Shown here: one piece after another, positions 24,891 to 32,411 of the stretch | How positions within the stretch are numbered: position 1 is the first letter of the stretch | Layout of the letters: every line of letters starts with the position of its first letter | NCBI GenBank assembly: GCA_028280105.1 | Contig: JANQML010000237.1 | Span: 1-36,266 of the forward strand | DNA length: 36,266 bases | DNA from: Desulfobacula sp. | GTDB lineage: Bacteria > Desulfobacterota > Desulfobacteria > Desulfobacterales > Desulfobacteraceae | Direction: 5' to 3' | Notes under the pieces: generated by a model | The model's database searches: none | Told to the model about the DNA's origin: nothing | The model's input: the letters and a program-made list of their open reading frames with translations, nothing else | Program-made: the position numbers and the translations under genes

Positions 24891-24927
24891 CCGGGTGGAC
24901 ATGAAAAGAATCAGTCGAATCTTAAAA

Positions 24928-25830
24928 TCAGATCAGATGTCGGTCCTTGAGCAGAGGAGCCGGATCCACAATGTGCCGGGGGAACCACTTGGTATGATCC
25001 CCCACACCAAGGGCCAGGGCCAGGAGCTCTGAAAAATGGAAGACCGGTATGGGATTTTCGGCCGTACTCCGGATTTCAAGGTTCAGATGACACATGGAGC
25101 AAGCGGTTACCAGGCATTCGGCACCTGCGGCCACTGCTTTGGAGATAATCTGGTTCACCACTTTTTCCGCCAGTTTGGGTTTGGCTGCCGACAGATAGGT
25201 GCCGCAGCACTGTTTGCCATACCCGAAGGGAATAATCTGCGCCCCCAGTTTGGAAAGATTTTTTTCCATGATCTGTGTATCCATAAGGGTTTCAAACCGG
25301 AAATCCGGTGGTCGGGAGAGCATACAGCCGTAATATACGGATACCTTGAGTCCCTTTAAACGGCTGGCGGCATCTTTGATAAAGTCCTGAACCCGGATCC
25401 GCTCAAAGAGATCAAAGAAATGGATAATCTCCAGGTCTTCATCAAAGGGTGTTTCCCACATTCTTTCATAGGATTCTCTCAATTCCGGATCTTTTTTTAT
25501 CTTTAAATAGATGGTTTTCGTCCGGATCAGACAGGAGGGACAGGCAATGAGCAGAGGCTGACCCCTGGGGGCCAGGGCGATATTTCTCATGGGGAGACGG
25601 TCGGCAGCCCCGGCATCAATACTGTGGGCCGAGGATGAGCCGCAGCAGTTCCAGTCATCCAGTTCGATGAGATCGATATTGACCTGGTCACAAAAATTGC
25701 GCAGGGAAAGGGTGTTCTCATGCCCGGATGCTTTTAACGAACATCCCGGAAAAAATGAAAAGGCCTGCCGCTCAACCGGATGCAGGTCATTCTTTTTTAA
25801 AGATGGTTTCAATGGCTTTTTTATCCTCAA
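24928..25830 (-). CDS. HdrB-like heterodisulfide-reductase subunit (two CCG domains)
   Basis: This protein of up to 300 residues has two cysteine-rich CCG domains: FFPGCSLKASG with DWNCCGSSSAH and ACPSC, then YYGCMLSRPP with GKQCCGTYLS and ACSMC. These bind the unusual [4Fe-4S] clusters that handle disulfide or disulfide-like substrates in HdrB and related proteins. The start is unclear. The frame opens with TTG at 25830 inside hdrC, and no ATG with a ribosome site is present, so translation probably depends on coupling with hdrC, which it overlaps by 44 bases. In sulfate reducers HdrBC-like pairs carry electrons to or from menaquinone, thiols or sulfur carriers; being co-operonic with Fe-S assembly genes is unusual. 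Confidence 0.85.
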   Translation of the reverse strand: MRIKKPLKPSLKKNDLHPVERQAFSFFPGCSLKASGHENTLSLRNFCDQVNIDLIELDDWNCCGSSSAHSIDAGAADRLPMRNIALAPRGQPLLIACPSCLIRTKTIYLKIKKDPELRESYERMWETPFDEDLEIIHFFDLFERIRVQDFIKDAASRLKGLKVSVYYGCMLSRPPDFRFETLMDTQIMEKNLSKLGAQIIPFGYGKQCCGTYLSAAKPKLAEKVVNQIISKAVAAGAECLVTACSMCHLNLEIRSTAENPIPVFHFSELLALALGVGDHTKWFPRHIVDPAPLLKDRHLI

Positions 25831-26323
25831 TCTTTGAGGGGGTTAAATCCAGTTTTCTTTTCTTGAGCATCTTAAGACCCATCCCCATGTCGCTGAGCAG
25901 ATCCATGGTGGCCAGTTTATACCGCATCATTATCTCTAATTTATGGGTCCGCCCGTATTTTTTAACCGTATTCATGACCTGGGTATGAAAACTCAGAATA
26001 TCGGGTTCGGCGATCTTGATACCCTTTTTAAGGGCCATCTGGCAGAGCGCATCCATGACACCGGGAATATCAATGGCCATGGGACAGACCGATGAACAGG
26101 TATTGCACCCCACACAGACCCAGATGGTGGAGGAGTGCAGCACCTCTTCTTTCATCCCCATCTGAACCAACCGGATGACGGCATTGGGCATGTAGTCCAT
26201 TCCCTCGACAAAGGGGCACCCGTTTGCACAGGACCTGCACTGCAGGCAGGTATTAAATACAATCCCTGACTTTTCTTCCACCTCCCGGCTGAAGAAATCG
26301 TGCTCACCTCCCAGATGGATCAT
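25787..26323 (-). CDS. HdrC-like iron-sulfur subunit
   Basis: This 178-residue electron-transfer protein has two classical [4Fe-4S] motifs: C26-x2-C29-x2-C32-x3-C36-P and C70-x2-C73-x2-C76-x3-C80-P. The rest is helical, as in HdrC, which passes electrons to the HdrB catalytic subunit. It has no membrane segment, so membrane attachment would need another subunit. The ATG overlaps the nifS stop by four bases (ATGA) and its own 3' end overlaps hdrB, so the pair is translationally coupled to the cysteine desulfurase. Confidence 0.9.
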   Translation of the reverse strand: MIHLGGEHDFFSREVEEKSGIVFNTCLQCRSCANGCPFVEGMDYMPNAVIRLVQMGMKEEVLHSSTIWVCVGCNTCSSVCPMAIDIPGVMDALCQMALKKGIKIAEPDILSFHTQVMNTVKKYGRTHKLEIMMRYKLATMDLLSDMGMGLKMLKKRKLDLTPSKIEDKKAIETIFKKE

Positions 26324-27492
26324 ACCACTTTTCCGTCTTTCCAGAAGGGGGACATCTGACGCAGACGCTCTATTGTGGGGACCAGGCTGTCGATGATCCG
26401 GTCCATCTCCGCTTTGGTGTTATAGTGGGAAAGGGAAAACCGGATGGAACCGTGGGCGGATTTCAATGGTACATCCATGGCCATGAGCACATGGGACGGA
26501 TCAAGGGAGCCGGACGTACAGGCAGAACCGGAAGAGGCACATATGCCGTCACGGTCCAGCAGCAGCAGGATCGACTCGCCTTCCACGGCATCAAACCCGA
26601 TGGACAATGTGTTGGGCAACCGGTTTTCCGGGTCGCCGTTGACCGAAGCTGCCGGAATCTTTTCCAGCAGTTGGGTTTGCAGATAATCCCGAAGCTCTTT
26701 CACCTTAGTATTGACAAGCGGTAAGTTTTCCTTTGCCAATTCACAGGCCTTGCCCAGCCCGATAATGGCAACCGTGTTTTCCGTTCCCCCTCTTCTGCCC
26801 TGCTCCTGGTGCCCCCCGATTAAATACGGGGTAAATTTAAGACCCTTTTTGACGTACAGGACCCCGATCCCTTTGGGTGCATGAATTTTATGGCCGGATA
26901 ATGAAAGCATGTCCACATTGGCGGCTTTCACATCAATGGGCACTTTTCCGGCGGCCTGGACCGCATCGGTATGGAATAAAATACCTTTTTCCGTCACCTT
27001 TTTTGAGATCTCTTCAACGGGGAACAGAACCCCGGTCTCATTGTTGGCCCACATGACAGAGACAACGGCGGTCTGGTCCGTCAGGCTGCCGTAAAGCAGA
27101 TCCAGATCCAGACGGCCTTTGCTGTCCACCGGAACAAAAGTTACGTCATATCCTTTTTCCCGTTTTAAATGCTTATACAATTGATTGATGGCCGGGTGTT
27201 CCACCTTGGATGTCACGATATGCTTCTTTTCCGGGAAGGTATTGAGTGCCGAAAAAATAGCCGCATTGTCGCTTTCCGTACCGCAGGATGTAAACACAAT
27301 TTCATCCGGTTCGGCATTGATCAGGTCCGCCACCTGCTGCCGGGCCAGTCTCACTTTCCGGCCGACCTGACCGCCGAATGTGTGCATGGAAGACGGATTG
27401 CCGTAATATTCACCCAGAAATGGGGTCATCTCCCGGATGACTTCATCCGCCACTTTTGTGGTTGCATTATTGTCGGTATAAATAATCTTCAT
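26320..27492 (-). CDS. nifS: Cysteine desulfurase, NifS type
   Basis: This 390-residue PLP enzyme takes sulfur from cysteine and delivers it to the NifU scaffold. It starts IIYTDNNATTKVADEV; the PLP lysine is K202 in LSGHKIHAPKG and the persulfide cysteine is C325 in CASSGSACTSG, on the short flexible loop of the NifS/IscS class I group. The start lies six bases after the nifU stop. Length is normal. The local partner is a NifU with an IscU-like domain, so it probably serves general Fe-S assembly in an anaerobe instead of nitrogenase; no nif structural genes are nearby. Confidence 0.93.
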   Translation of the reverse strand: MKIIYTDNNATTKVADEVIREMTPFLGEYYGNPSSMHTFGGQVGRKVRLARQQVADLINAEPDEIVFTSCGTESDNAAIFSALNTFPEKKHIVTSKVEHPAINQLYKHLKREKGYDVTFVPVDSKGRLDLDLLYGSLTDQTAVVSVMWANNETGVLFPVEEISKKVTEKGILFHTDAVQAAGKVPIDVKAANVDMLSLSGHKIHAPKGIGVLYVKKGLKFTPYLIGGHQEQGRRGGTENTVAIIGLGKACELAKENLPLVNTKVKELRDYLQTQLLEKIPAASVNGDPENRLPNTLSIGFDAVEGESILLLLDRDGICASSGSACTSGSLDPSHVLMAMDVPLKSAHGSIRFSLSHYNTKAEMDRIIDSLVPTIERLRQMSPFWKDGKVV

Positions 27493-27498
27493 GGATAT

Positions 27499-28062
27499 CT
27501 ATCCTTTGGTCAAAATTGTTTCTATCAGATCTTCGATCCGGTCAATACATTGGCCGCAACCGCCACCGGCTTTCAGATAATGGGTCACATCATCCGTGGT
27601 TTTAAGACCGTTGGTTTTGACGGCATCAATGATTTCAAGATCCGTGACATCAAAGCATTCACAGACCGTCTCACCCGGTTTTTCAAGGATCTGAATCCCG
27701 CGATAATCGGCAATGGCCTTTTTCAACGCCTGCTGCCCCATGACCGAACAATGCATTTTCTCTTTTGGCAGACCATCCAGAAAATCGGAGATATCATCAT
27801 TGGTCAGTTTTTCGGCTTCGTCAAGGGTCATCCCCTTTATCATCTCGGTCAGTGCCGATGAAGAGGCCACGGCACTGGCACACCCGAACGTCATAAAAGA
27901 GGCATCTTCAATGGTCTCGTTTTCTCCTACCTTTAGGAACAATTTTAATGCATCTCCGCAGTTCAGAGACCCGTGCTCACCAATGGCGTTTGCCCCTTCA
28001 AGTTCACCTGCATTTTTAGGATTTAAAAAATGTTCCTTTACCTTATCTGTATATTCCCACAT
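27499..28062 (-). CDS. nifU: NifU-like Fe-S scaffold with BFD-type [2Fe-2S] domain
   Basis: This protein of about 187 residues holds an IscU-like domain (1-125) with the three scaffold cysteines in SLNCGD, FGCASA and MHCSVMG. A bacterioferritin-associated-ferredoxin-like domain (about 135-187) follows with CECFD and GGCGQCID, which should bind a [2Fe-2S] cluster. The C-terminal Nfu domain of classical NifU is missing, as is common in strict anaerobes. A longer frame starts at 28077, but the ATG at 28062 follows GAGGAG closely and gives the conserved start MWEYTDKVKEHF. It is first in the operon nifU-nifS-hdrC-hdrB. Confidence 0.93.
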   Translation of the reverse strand: MWEYTDKVKEHFLNPKNAGELEGANAIGEHGSLNCGDALKLFLKVGENETIEDASFMTFGCASAVASSSALTEMIKGMTLDEAEKLTNDDISDFLDGLPKEKMHCSVMGQQALKKAIADYRGIQILEKPGETVCECFDVTDLEIIDAVKTNGLKTTDDVTHYLKAGGGCGQCIDRIEDLIETILTKG

Positions 28063-28112
28063 AAATATTCTCCTCAATCGGATCGCAACCGCAATATGGT
28101 ATAATATTCAAA

Positions 28113-28151
28113 ATTCTATGAATAGAATACTACAGAGTGGTAGAATGTCAA
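28113..28151 (-). promoter_or_regulatory. Promoter and palindrome upstream of nifU
   Basis: On the minus strand TTGACA (28151-28146) is followed after 16 bases by TATTCT (28129-28124). The palindrome ATTCTAT-GA-ATAGAAT (28113-28128) overlaps the -10 box, and TAGAAT is repeated at 28123-28128 and 28141-28146. The arrangement suggests a repressor site; an Rrf2/IscR-type Fe-S regulator would be a reasonable guess, unproven. Confidence 0.55.
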
Positions 28152-28232
28152 TCAAGCACCCATTTTTTTATCGGGCAGCAATCATTGATATGATCTCATC
28201 TTCGGTTTTAAACAGGGCAGTTGCGATCGGCT

Positions 28233-28958
28233 TCACGATAAATCCACAGGAATCGGTCTTCCGATCCGGATCTGTCTGGTATCTATCCGGGTATCCCTGG
28301 TCACAACTTTTACCCCGTTTTCCACGGCCTGTCTTAATTTTTCTCCATATGCCGAATCAATGCCGTCAGCCGGTTTAAAAACCATTGCATCCGTTCTCTG
28401 AATTAAATAAAAAATAACCCCTTCATGCCCTTGGGATACCAGGTGCTGCAGTTCTTCCAAATGTTTTTGCCCCCGTGTGGTCACGGCATCCGGAAACATG
28501 GCCACTCCCCGTTCCACCAGGGTACAATTTTTTATCTCCACATAACACCGTTGCCCGTCTTTTTTTGAAAGCATCAGATCCAGGCGGGTGTGTGCACTGG
28601 TTTTCACCTCTGACGTAACCGTATCATATCCGGACAACTCCCGGATTAACCCCTGCTCAATACCCTGTTTGACCAAGCGGTTCGGAACCATGGTATTGAT
28701 TCCGATAAAGGTGTCCGGCACTTTGATCAACTCCCAGGTGTGGGCATACTTTCGCTTGGGATTATCACTGACGGAGAGCCAGACCCTTTCACCCTCAACC
28801 GCGCACCCCTTCATTGATCCTGAATTGGGGCAATGGGCCGTCACCCGCTCCCCTGTATCCAGCCTGACATCTGCCAGGAACCGTTTATACCGCCTGATCA
28901 ATATGCCGCTGATCAGCGGCGGCAAACAATACCCTTCTTCCCAACGACGGTCCTGCAT
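28233..28958 (-). CDS. sfsA: SfsA family protein
   Basis: This 241-residue protein matches SfsA, named for sugar fermentation stimulation in E. coli. The fold combines an OB-like N-terminus with a nuclease-like core. Visible landmarks are YKRFLADVRLDTGE, AHCPNSGSMKGC, SEVKTSAHTRLDLML, VEIKNCTLVERG, FPDAVTTRGQKHLEEL and IDSAYGEKLR. The D and ExK pattern resembles PD-(D/E)xK enzymes. The true role is not settled. The ATG at 28958 overlaps the stop of the upstream gene by one base (TGATG); an adjacent TTG is less likely. Confidence 0.93.
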   Translation of the reverse strand: MQDRRWEEGYCLPPLISGILIRRYKRFLADVRLDTGERVTAHCPNSGSMKGCAVEGERVWLSVSDNPKRKYAHTWELIKVPDTFIGINTMVPNRLVKQGIEQGLIRELSGYDTVTSEVKTSAHTRLDLMLSKKDGQRCYVEIKNCTLVERGVAMFPDAVTTRGQKHLEELQHLVSQGHEGVIFYLIQRTDAMVFKPADGIDSAYGEKLRQAVENGVKVVTRDTRIDTRQIRIGRPIPVDLS

Positions 28959-29755
28959 CAATTATATACCTTTTGTTTTAATCCTTCCAGATTCAATTCA
29001 TTCCGGATACCATACCGGGTCAAACTAAAATCATATTTCACGGGGTCCCGGGGAACGATCTTTGAGAACCCCTCCGTGACTTCAAAAACGGTTTTTAAAT
29101 CCGCACTCTTTCGCGACGTAAACCCGAGCAGGGCACCGATCCGATGCATGTGGCGGTCCAGGGGAATCAACAGCTTCGACGGATCAATCCGGTTCCATCC
29201 CCCCGGGTCCACGTCATCGCACCGGACCATCCACCTCAAAAACAGATGATTCCGTTTGCAGGCGCTGGGTTTCTCAGGATCTGCCAGCAGATGGCCGATC
29301 TTCTTATCCGGGTCCAGATGGTTGCAAAAAAAGACCAGCCCCGGCAATACCGTTTCATCATCCGGTGCTGCCCCTGAACAGAAGCAATTTTCCAGGGAAT
29401 CAAATCGGCCCAGCACCTGCTGAATGCCGCACAGCAGATCCACCAGGTGTGTTTCACCGGCAAACCGGTACCGGAATCCTTTAAAATCGTTTACCATATC
29501 GGGTCGGGACCGCTCAATCAGATATTGACGGGGTCCGGGCGTCATTGTCTTTAAAACCGATTCAACCGTCTTCATAATCTGCAACACCTGGCCGTATGCA
29601 AAACAGGCGGCGATCAGCCCTGCAATCTCCCGGTTCGGTTTATCCGGATAATCATACAGATAAAGCAGGGGATCCGGATCGACAAACCGTCTTTGGTTGT
29701 ATTGAGAATAAATACCGTCTAATCTGCTCTGAAGCCGTTCCTGATCCGCATCCAT
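28958..29755 (-). CDS. TIGR02757 family protein
   Basis: This 265-residue protein fits TIGR02757, a family of unknown function found in many anaerobes and Bacteroidetes. It has the conserved opening region PLLYLYDYPDKPNREIAGLI and AACFAYGQVLQIMKTVE, and the C-terminal WMVRCDDVDPGGWNRIDPSK and LIPLDRHMHRIG. No catalytic motif can be assigned with confidence, although the later part recalls helix-hairpin-helix DNA glycosylase folds. It has no signal or membrane segment. It is upstream of sfsA in a two-gene unit with a stop/start overlap; both may act on nucleic acid, which is speculation. Confidence 0.85.
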   Translation of the reverse strand: MDADQERLQSRLDGIYSQYNQRRFVDPDPLLYLYDYPDKPNREIAGLIAACFAYGQVLQIMKTVESVLKTMTPGPRQYLIERSRPDMVNDFKGFRYRFAGETHLVDLLCGIQQVLGRFDSLENCFCSGAAPDDETVLPGLVFFCNHLDPDKKIGHLLADPEKPSACKRNHLFLRWMVRCDDVDPGGWNRIDPSKLLIPLDRHMHRIGALLGFTSRKSADLKTVFEVTEGFSKIVPRDPVKYDFSLTRYGIRNELNLEGLKQKVYN

Positions 29756-29781
29756 GCATTCCCTTTCCAGCTGCTGTTTTA

Positions 29782-29808
29782 AAAATTAAGGTCCTGTTTC
29801 TTAATTTT
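29782..29808. promoter_or_regulatory. AT-rich inverted repeat upstream of the TIGR02757-sfsA unit
   Basis: AAAATTAAG (29782-29790) and CTTAATTTT (29800-29808) are perfect 9-bp arms with a 9-base centre. The repeat lies 27 bases before the leftward ATG at 29755, where an operator or promoter would be expected. Confidence 0.35.
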
Positions 29809-29918
29809 AACCGTTTTAACAGTTCACCGCTCCAATTTCCAGCGTCTATACTTTTTATCAAGCAATTCCAGGGCCAGGCAGATATGAAACCACAGGTTTC
29901 TCATTCTATTTTTTTACC

Positions 29919-29948
29919 TTGACACACCTTTGACCGGCTGCCTAATAT
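29919..29948 (+). promoter_or_regulatory. Sigma-70-like promoter of proC
   Basis: TTGACA (29919-29924) is followed after 18 bases by TAATAT (29943-29948), about 54 bases before the proC ATG. A good -35 match and sensible position support it. Confidence 0.55.
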
Positions 29949-30001
29949 AACTTCTTATTTGAGTCCGAATATTTAAACCCCTTCACACAAGGAAGAGATA
30001 T

Positions 30002-30850
30002 ATGCTGCAGGAAAAAAAAATCGGTTTTATTGGAAGCGGGAACATGGCAGAGGCATTGGTCAGCGGCCTTGTTCTTTCCAAAGCAGCCAATCCTAAAAAC
30101 ATCCTCTGTTCGGATATTGCCGAAGATCTGCTGGAGGATATTGAAAAAAAATACCATGTAAAGACGACACCGGATAATTGCGAAGTGGCAAAAGAGTCTG
30201 AAATTATTATCTATGCCACCAAACCCCAAATTTTGGGACCTGTACTCAAAGAGACCGCCAAAACACTGGACAGATCCAAGCTGGTCATCTCCATTGCAGC
30301 CGGCGTTCCGTTGGCAGCCATTGCATCGGGCCTCTGCAAAGAGCTGAGGCTGATCCGGGTCATGCCGAATATTTGTGCGTTTGTAAAAGAGAGTGCCACG
30401 GCCATTGCTGCGGGAGAATTTGCTTCAAAAGAGGATGTGGCCCTTGCCAGAGCCATCTTCGATTCAGTGGGAAGAACGGTTTTCATCCAGGAGAACATAC
30501 TCATGGATGCATTTACCGGGCTGTCCGGTTCCGGGCCCGCTTATATCTTTACCATCATCGATGCCATGGCAGATGCCGGTGTTAAAATGGGGCTTTCCAG
30601 GAAAGACTCCCTGTTTCTATCGACTCAGACGGTGATGGGGGCAGCCAAGCTGCTGCTGGAATCGGGTGAACACCCCGGACAACTCAAAGACCGGGTGGCA
30701 TCCCCGGGGGGAACGGCAATCGCCGGCATTCACACCCTGGAACAGGGGGGATTGAGAACAACCATGATCAATGCCATCGAATCCGCCACCCAACGGTCTA
30801 AAGAACTGGGGGAGACGATGGTGAAAGAATTTTTGGAAAACAACAAATAA
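30002..30850 (+). CDS. proC: Pyrroline-5-carboxylate reductase
   Basis: This 282-residue enzyme makes proline from pyrroline-5-carboxylate with NAD(P)H, the last step of proline synthesis. Residues 5-30 form the Rossmann start IGFIGSGNMAEAL. Further hallmarks are YATKPQ, VISIAAGVPL, RVMPNI, the helical dimerisation region FTGLSGSGPAYIFTIIDAMA, and VASPGGTAIAGIHTLEQGG, which binds substrate. AAGGAAGA lies before the ATG. It is monocistronic in rightward orientation, with its own promoter, and is the anabolic counterpart of the proline dehydrogenase at 12.4 kb. Confidence 0.96.
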   Translation: MLQEKKIGFIGSGNMAEALVSGLVLSKAANPKNILCSDIAEDLLEDIEKKYHVKTTPDNCEVAKESEIIIYATKPQILGPVLKETAKTLDRSKLVISIAAGVPLAAIASGLCKELRLIRVMPNICAFVKESATAIAAGEFASKEDVALARAIFDSVGRTVFIQENILMDAFTGLSGSGPAYIFTIIDAMADAGVKMGLSRKDSLFLSTQTVMGAAKLLLESGEHPGQLKDRVASPGGTAIAGIHTLEQGGLRTTMINAIESATQRSKELGETMVKEFLENNK

Positions 30851-30959
30851 AAAACACAGAGCCGCTTGAATGACATACACCAATCAATCGGCTCCACTGA
30901 TCTAACTAACGGTTGACACACTTACAATCTGTTTTTGATGGTTCCCGGTTAACACGGGG

Positions 30960-31313
30960 TCATATCCCGAGTTCATGTTTCAGCCATTTCCGGACATTTC
31001 CCTCTACCGCATACACCCCCTTGTACTTGCCAATACCGTTCATAAATTCCTTTTCCAGATTATTCGGCAACCTGAAATTGCCCAGTTCTTCGGAATCAAA
31101 TCCTTTTCGGCGAACCAGGGTTAGAATGGGGGGCTTTTTCCAGGTATTGATCACAAAATAGACGGTTTCATTGTCATTGTCTCTTGAATTGTAATAGGTT
31201 TGGGAGCGTAAAGGTCCCCATTCCAGATGAAGCGCGATGGCCTCTTCAGGTGTCATTTCCCAGTCCACGGAATTTACAAGATTATGATCTTTTTTGATTT
31301 CACAAAGATTCAT
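30960..31313 (-). CDS. DVU0772-type small conserved protein
   Basis: This 117-residue protein resembles a small family known from sulfate reducers. Its pattern is MNLCEIKKDHNLVNSVDWEM, then TPEEAIALHLEWGPL, YFVINTWKKPPILTLVRR and KGVYAVEGNVRKWL. No function is known. There are no cysteines for metal clusters apart from one near the start, and no membrane segments. A longer frame begins at 31340, but GGAGG sits directly before the ATG at 31313. It stands alone between proC and the rubrerythrin gene. Confidence 0.75.
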   Translation of the reverse strand: MNLCEIKKDHNLVNSVDWEMTPEEAIALHLEWGPLRSQTYYNSRDNDNETVYFVINTWKKPPILTLVRRKGFDSEELGNFRLPNNLEKEFMNGIGKYKGVYAVEGNVRKWLKHELGI

Positions 31314-31483
31314 ACTGTGACCTCCAGCATTATGATTCAACAGTTTCTATTTAAATAAAATAGGCAAAAAATGTGCCGAAAAAATAGAAACATGCCAAAG
31401 GGCTTTTATTTTAAGGTATTGAAGAATAAGCGAGGCAGAGGTTTAAAGATTATTAATAAAAAATGATACAGTTCTGAGGCACA

Positions 31484-31520
31484 GCAGACAAGACAGAAGT
31501 GTCTCGCCTGCCGTTTTTTT
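31484..31520 (+). terminator. Terminator-like hairpin with T-tract
   Basis: GCAGACAAGACA (31484-31495) pairs with TGTCTCGCCTGC (31500-31511) around a GAAG loop, followed by CG and seven Ts at 31514-31520. Ten of twelve pairs are Watson-Crick on the plus strand; the two mismatches become G-U pairs on the minus strand. It abuts the rubrerythrin stop and probably ends the leftward redox run, although the T-tract orientation suits rightward transcription. Confidence 0.55.
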
Positions 31521-31522
31521 AT

Positions 31523-32095
31523 TTACCAGTTCTCACATAAAAGTTCGAAAAACCCGGATGGCTTCACACAGGCCGGGCATTTCCCGGGTGCGGCTTTGCC
31601 TTTGTGGATATACCCGCAGCTCAGGCACCGCCAGGCCTGATCGTCGTCTTTTTCAAAGACCCGGCCGGCGGCAATGTTTTCCGCCAGTTCCATAAAGAGC
31701 TTCTCATGGTGCCGCTCTGCAACAATAATGTTTAAAAACGTATCTTCAGCCCGTTCAAACCCCTCTTCTTTCGCAACCTCGGCAAATTGGGCATACATCT
31801 CCTCACTGACATACTTTTCAAGGGCGGATGCGGATAACAGGTTGGCACGGGTATCTGAAATCACACCCGTGGGAAAGGGCCAGTTGATCGTCAGTTCCCC
31901 CCCGTTAAAAAATTTAAAAAACCGCAGGGCATGTTCATATTCCTGGTCTGCGGTTTCATCAAAAAGTTTGGCGATCTGGATATACCCCTCATCCCGGGCC
32001 TTTGCGGCGAAAAAATTATACCGGGTTCTGGCCTGGGCTTCGGCGGCAAACGAGGTGTGAAGGTTAATTGCGGTCCGGCTTTCCCTGAACTTCAT
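31523..32095 (-). CDS. Rubrerythrin
   Basis: This 190-residue peroxide reductase of anaerobes has a ferritin-like four-helix domain (1-145) with diiron ligands in FAAEAQARTRYNFFA, DQEYEHALRF, SEEMYAQFAEVAKEEG and VAERHHEKLF. A C-terminal rubredoxin domain (about 155-190) carries CLSCGYIHKG and CPACVKPSG. A GTG at 32104 could start a longer form, but AGGTG overlaps it and better serves as ribosome site for the ATG at 32095. The ferredoxin gene ends 15 bases upstream, so the two are probably co-transcribed, and the ferredoxin could be its electron donor. Confidence 0.95.
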   Translation of the reverse strand: MKFRESRTAINLHTSFAAEAQARTRYNFFAAKARDEGYIQIAKLFDETADQEYEHALRFFKFFNGGELTINWPFPTGVISDTRANLLSASALEKYVSEEMYAQFAEVAKEEGFERAEDTFLNIIVAERHHEKLFMELAENIAAGRVFEKDDDQAWRCLSCGYIHKGKAAPGKCPACVKPSGFFELLCENW

Positions 32096-32110
32096 ATGCA
32101 ACACCTATTT

Positions 32111-32302
32111 TTATTCTTCGATTTCAATGGCTTCGGCCCCGCACTCCGCTGCGGCCTGCCGGACCTTATCCTTGTACTGTTCCGGAATATCATCAAATTT
32201 GATGGTGGATATGAGCTGATCCTCATCATACTCGAACACCTCAGGACACAGATCATTACAATTGCGATCTCCCATGCACATTTTGGTAATAGTGACTTTC
32301 AT
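32111..32302 (-). CDS. Small ferredoxin with an aspartate cluster ligand
   Basis: This 63-residue ferredoxin has cluster motif C9-x2-D12-x2-C15-x3-C19-P and a remote C54. Aspartate takes the place of the second cysteine, exactly as in Pyrococcus furiosus ferredoxin, where it allows easy switching between [4Fe-4S] and [3Fe-4S] and tunes reduction potential. The acidic surface (EVFEYDED and IEIEE) is typical for electron carriers. It is located immediately upstream of rubrerythrin on the same strand and downstream of the flavoprotein genes, suggesting it shuttles electrons within this group. Confidence 0.9.
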   Translation of the reverse strand: MKVTITKMCMGDRNCNDLCPEVFEYDEDQLISTIKFDDIPEQYKDKVRQAAAECGAEAIEIEE

Positions 32303-32411
32303 TTTAACCTATTCCTCCCTTTTAAGGTTTATCAGAACCGCTCCATCGTTTTTGGGGTTCTTTTTTGATCATCGATTCTCTTTCTAACCCACTCCTCTTT
32401 TTTATGCAAGG

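Noticed and set aside
27169..27861. 230-codon forward ORF across nifS and nifU
   Set aside because: Spans two confidently identified genes on the other strand.
26320..28062. Nitrogen-fixation locus
   Set aside because: Only nifU/nifS-type genes occur, NifU lacks the Nfu domain, and no nitrogenase genes are present; general Fe-S assembly is more likely.
30860..30896. GAGCCG/CGGCTC stem downstream of proC
   Set aside because: Six pairs, large loop and no T-tract; position is right for a terminator but evidence is too thin.
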